Origin: Colius striatus
Taxonomy: Eukaryota > Chordata > Aves > Coliiformes > Coliidae
Reading direction: 5' to 3'
Length of the DNA stretch: 64,000 nucleotides
Assembly: GCF_028858725.1 (NCBI RefSeq)
Contig: NC_084790.1
Coordinates: forward strand, 5,338,001 to 5,402,000
The notes under the pieces are model-generated. The model ran no database searches. It was given only the letters and a program-made list of their open reading frames with translations, and was not told the DNA's origin. How positions within the stretch are numbered: the stretch's first letter is position 1; every line of letters starts with the position of its first letter. The position numbers and the translations under genes were made by a program. This document shows positions 61,201 to 64,000 of the stretch, piece after piece.

Positions 61201-64000
61201 AATCTGTGAGATGGTGTGTTCACAGAACCACCTACGTGGATGCCCATGCTACTGTGGACATTTCTGTTTCTGACATGGAATCCCTTGGATTCTCCTAAGG
61301 CTGAGCAACACTTGTACCCACTTGTTGCCAAGGATGCCTCAGCCTCACTACCCTGGATCTCCTGAGCACTGTCACACTCAGGGAAGGCTTTACCTCTTGA
61401 GTCATGCGTAACTGGCGATTCTCTTCCTTTAAACTTTCAAGCTGCTCTGTCTTGTTGTGGTCCATATGAGACAGGTTTTGCACTTCTTTCTCATAATCCA
61501 ACACTTGGGACTAGGGAGAAAGGGAAATGTGCAAAAAGTGAAAACTGAACAGCTCTGAGGGAGGTCACAGACACCTTTTTCTGCAGAAGGCAAAGCTCCA
61601 GAACCCATGATGCTTCAACTGTTTTTTTCTGCAAACATTTTTCCATTAAAACCTCTGTAGCAATTGAGAACAGATACATAGGGATACACTGGAGCTGATG
61701 TATTCATCAGAGCACATGTTCTCTGAAGAGCTTTCTAAGTTTCAATGTGACACTTCTAGCCTGGGAAGTCAGAGAACAAAGAAAAAGCCAGAGACTGTAT
61801 AGCCAGATGGTCGGCCCATCCTTCTGGGTCTCCCAGGTCCCAGCCCTAACAACCAAGCTATTTTCAGTCTACCAACACATTCCTCCCAGCTACGAGCCTT
61901 GTTTTCTCCCAAGTGCTGAATGTAATTTTAGAATGTTTTTCAAAGCAGAAGTGTTTTTTTTGCCTGGATTCATAGCTAGCAGGAGGTAAACAACAGTCTG
62001 ATGTTGGTCAACTGAATGAGCATGCAAGGGGATGATTTTAGGGAATAAAATCCTGATATTGTTCTTAGCACATCCCCCCCTACCCCTCCCTCCAGAATCC
62101 AGCTTTCTTGGTTTCCTGAAGGTCAAATCATATCAACAGTTGACATTTTCCTAAAGAACCCATGTAATTAAATACACAACATGCTTGCTCAAGATTGCTC
62201 AGTTCTCAGTCAGAGGGAAACTGATTCTATCAGAGACAGTTCACAAAACCAAAGGAGGGCAGCTACATGTTTGCTACCTGCAGCTGGTCCATGTGATCCA
62301 GGGCTGTTTTCAGTCTGGATTCCAGACGTTCCTTGTCAGAGGTCACATTCTGAACTTGCTCTTTGAGTCTACACAGAACAAATCAAAATAGACCATACTT
62401 TCACAGATGGAATTTTAAACCATAAAGGCAAGGTGCTTATGTGAAGTCTTGCTTTGTAAATACACTTACTGGTGCAGTTCTGCCTCTCTGCAGTCATCCA
62501 GCTCCTTTAGATGTTTATTTTCCTTTTTCAGGGTATTGAGCTCCAGCTCCAGTTGCTCTGTGTTGCTCCTTAGAGACTTTAAACTACTCTGCAGCTCCTG
62601 AAAAATCACACTGAGGTTGACAGGAGGTAACCAGGACCCATGCAACAGTCCTGCTCTCCACTGGAAATGCAAAACCCCTCAAACCAACACTGCTAGGAGC
62701 TCATCTGAAGAAGGAAAAGCCTTTACATCCTGACTACACTTTCAGGCCTTATTTCATTACATTAAGCTCTGAGCAAAACTAAAGGAGGAAAAGATAATGA
62801 CAGTGTGACTGCAGGACAGCCTACAAAACCTATTGAATGCTCCCCTTCCCAAAGGTTCCTGACTCCTGTGTTTGAAGTTGTCTCTTGTTGATCATTGTTC
62901 TTAGCACAGTAGAGGTCCTGTATGATTTGATAAAGGATTAAACTGATAATGTGGGAAGAAACTTATTTAATTTCCCCCTGGACTCATACAGTGGAACAAG
63001 ACCTGATTCAGTCCCTCTTCATCTTTCAGACTTGAAGCTTCTGAGTATTTACCTGTGTCTTCTTGAGCTCTTCCTGCAGAGTGGTGTTTTGTTCCTGGAG
63101 GTTTGCACAGCTTGCTTTCAGCTTCTCATTTTCTTTACATAGATTTTTGTTTTGTAGCTCAATCTCTTCCACTTCTCCCTGGTGAGTGACAAAGTTGTTT
63201 GTTCATACCAGAAGCACTGAAAAGCTACATTCCAAACAGTACAGTAGGAAGGGCAAAGAAAGACGACCTCTGCAAAAGGGAACAGCTGTACCCCGCAATG
63301 CTTTTGCTACTAGCACAGACCAGACTGCTACTTTACTCTCCCCGCTCTGTCCAAAGCTGACTGTTGACTCAGTTCTTGAATGCTGCATAGATGCTACCCT
63401 CAATCTTTGGAGGTGGGCAGTGCCTCTGTGTGTCCAGAGAACTCAGCAGAAAGGCAGAGCTTTGGGGCTCTGGACAGTTTGCTAGTTTAGGACTATGTGT
63501 GCAGTGTAGTCATTAACACAAGAAGACACTGCAAAATAAGAGTTCTTGGCTTCACAGCACCTCAATTCTTGCCTATGTATGTGCTCTTACTCCCACCTAA
63601 TGGCAGGCTTTCCATGAAAATGACACTTTAATTCAAAAATATTGAAAACACGTGGAAATACTAAGTCATTCCCCGTTACAAAGAGATCACAATCAAAGTG
63701 ATAAACGGCAGGTAGAGAAACAAAGGCTACTCAAATTTGTTTGACAGGTCAGTAGCAAAGCCAAGAGTAGAACCAAAGTCTGCTGGGTTCTAGCTTGGCA
63801 TCTAATTTACTGGATCACTCCATGTTAGCACTGAGCATATGCCAATAAAAGCAGAGGCAGTAAAAAGCTGGGGAAGAGAGGGCACATACCTGTGTGGTAA
63901 CCACCAGGATATCATCCTCAGTCTCTGCTCTGAACTGGAAAGGCACACTGGCTCCCCGAACCAAGCCATCCTGATCAATGTAGCAGAACTGGTAGTATTC
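58030..64000 (-). CDS. CALCOCO2: CALCOCO2 (NDP52) selective autophagy receptor, 3' nine exons, 5'-partial at window edge
   Basis: Cytosolic receptor that links ubiquitin- or galectin-8-marked bacteria and damaged mitochondria to LC3/GABARAP on the phagophore. Joined exons (low to high coordinate) are 58030..58206, 58727..58758, 59161..59293, 59953..60048, 61394..61510, 62278..62368, 62470..62597, 63053..63178 and 63890..>64000. They keep one frame for 336 residues. Read in coding order they give the end of the SKICH domain (EYYQFCYIDQDGLVRGAS), the LC3-interacting motif ILVV, about 195 residues of coiled coil (GEVEEIE..., KTEQLESLKEENRQLR), a linker with GNPY, and two C-terminal zinc fingers. 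GEVEEIE, DKTEQLE-like, GNPY and DDHVFCHGLE match human NDP52 better than TAX1BP1 or CALCOCO1. All visible splice sites are GT/AG. The first ~105 residues and the promoter lie beyond 64,000. Confidence 0.95.
58727..58758 (-). CDS. CALCOCO2: CALCOCO2 32-nt microexon
   Basis: The acceptor TTGCAG|GA and donor TTA|GTAAGT enclose 32 bases. With the phase-1 G of the previous exon they encode GANLRAGTADL, leading directly into ASIRKCPMC. This matches human ...PSPLSIKKCPIC in position. A tandem upstream acceptor (TTTTCCAG, 6 bases earlier) could add two residues in frame. Confidence 0.82.
59161..59293 (-). CDS. CALCOCO2: CALCOCO2 linker exon with GNPY motif
   Basis: 133 bases starting phase 0 and ending phase 1 at CATG|GTGAGA. 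It encodes the end of the coiled coil (KLREEIDGLLKHLSQ), a Ser/Ala/Gln-rich linker and EGLLFGNPYH. The last part aligns with the human galectin-8-binding stretch GLAYGNPYSG. Confidence 0.9.
59953..60048 (-). CDS. CALCOCO2: CALCOCO2 coiled-coil exon, last heptads
   Basis: Thirty-two codons in phase 0, beginning QQNCDLIKQLEEQKRLYQIL and ending KADEENQ. It corresponds to the human segment around CNALQRQKERLEGEN. The acceptor is CTTCATAG and the donor CAG|GTGAGA. Relative to human about 40 residues between this exon and the KTEQLE exon are not found. Confidence 0.88.
61394..61510 (-). CDS. CALCOCO2: CALCOCO2 coiled-coil exon (KTEQLE)
   Basis: Thirty-nine codons in phase 0: SQVLDYEKEVQNLSHMDHNK followed by TEQLESLKEENRQLRMTQE. 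The KTEQLE..LK.EN segment matches human NDP52. The acceptor is CTCCCTAG and the donor GAG|GTAAAG. Confidence 0.92.
62278..62368 (-). CDS. CALCOCO2: CALCOCO2 coiled-coil exon
   Basis: 91 bases. With the preceding exon it restores a whole number of codons (219 bases, 73 codons). It encodes LKEQVQNVTSDKERLESRLK and ends DHMDQLQ, like the human ...IRVDQLQ. The donor is CAG|GTAGCA. Confidence 0.9.
62470..62597 (-). CDS. CALCOCO2: CALCOCO2 coiled-coil exon
   Basis: 128 bases, starting phase 0 and ending phase 2 at CACCA|GTAAGT. It encodes ELQSSLKSLRSNTEQLELEL and then a Lys/Glu-rich heptad stretch ending REAELH. The codon split joins cleanly to the next exon to give QLKEQVQ. Confidence 0.9.
63053..63178 (-). 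CDS. CALCOCO2: CALCOCO2 coiled-coil exon (GEVEEIE)
   Basis: Forty-two codons in phase 0 beginning GEVEEIELQNKNLCKENEKL, nearly the same length and pattern as the human NDP52 exon. The heptad pattern is continuous. The acceptor is CACCAG and the donor CAG|GTAAAT. Confidence 0.93.
63890..64000 (-). CDS. CALCOCO2: CALCOCO2 exon: SKICH C-terminal end and LIR (partial)
   Basis: Thirty-seven codons are visible, running off the window edge in frame. They encode the last SKICH strand and then DDILVVTTQ, containing the non-canonical LC3-interacting motif ILVV known from human NDP52. The donor is CAG|GTATGT. Confidence 0.93.

Noticed and set aside
61491-61679. Minus-strand 62-codon ORF as an extra CALCOCO2 exon
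   Set aside because: It overlaps the acceptor of the KTEQLE exon, is hydrophobic rather than heptad-patterned and has no donor in the right phase.

Overview
This window is vertebrate nuclear DNA, most likely from a bird (another sauropsid is possible). It holds a posterior HOXB gene, intron-containing genes with standard GT/AG junctions, and three 5'-truncated CR1 LINE copies. The CR1 copies end in the typical ATTCTRTG-like 3' repeat. No prokaryotic, plasmid or phage features were seen. Two protein-coding genes can be supported, both on the minus strand. They are HOXB13 (24,049-25,659, two exons, complete) and the 3' part of CALCOCO2/NDP52 (58,030 to beyond 64,000, nine exons visible, 5' end off the right edge).

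Layout. 1-22 kb is the gene desert downstream of HOXB13, on the side where HOXB9 lies in other amniotes. HOXB9 itself is not in the window. The desert holds simple repeats, several short isolated CpG-dense patches (about 9.35, 11.6 and 19.1 kb) and a GGAGA polypurine array. A CpG-rich promoter-like island at 22.1-22.45 kb contains a perfect 20-bp double CRE palindrome. 23.4-26 kb is HOXB13 with its 3' UTR and promoter. 26-49 kb is largely unannotatable upstream sequence. It includes a CpG island at 31.7-32.2 kb, a CR1 copy at 36.1 kb, a small CpG patch with a CCAAT box at 43.6 kb and a larger CR1 copy at 47.4-48.0 kb. 49.25-49.68 kb is a dense CpG promoter with NF-Y, RFX X-box, NRF1 and CHR motifs. 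It may drive a plus-strand, apparently non-coding transcript. 51.6-57.9 kb has no gene, only a third CR1 copy. 58-64 kb is CALCOCO2.

Function. HOXB13 is the most posterior HOXB transcription factor (tail bud, hindgut and urogenital patterning in known vertebrates). CALCOCO2 is a selective-autophagy receptor with a SKICH domain, an LC3-interacting motif, coiled coils and two zinc fingers. The two genes are neighbours, not partners. In human, TTLL6 sits between them and CALCOCO2 points the other way. Here both genes lie on one strand and no TTLL6 exon was recognised, which suggests a local rearrangement. I saw no sign of a wholly new system. The most unusual items are the two promoter-like islands (22.25 kb and 49.4 kb), the rearranged HOXB13-CALCOCO2 interval and the complete first zinc finger of CALCOCO2.
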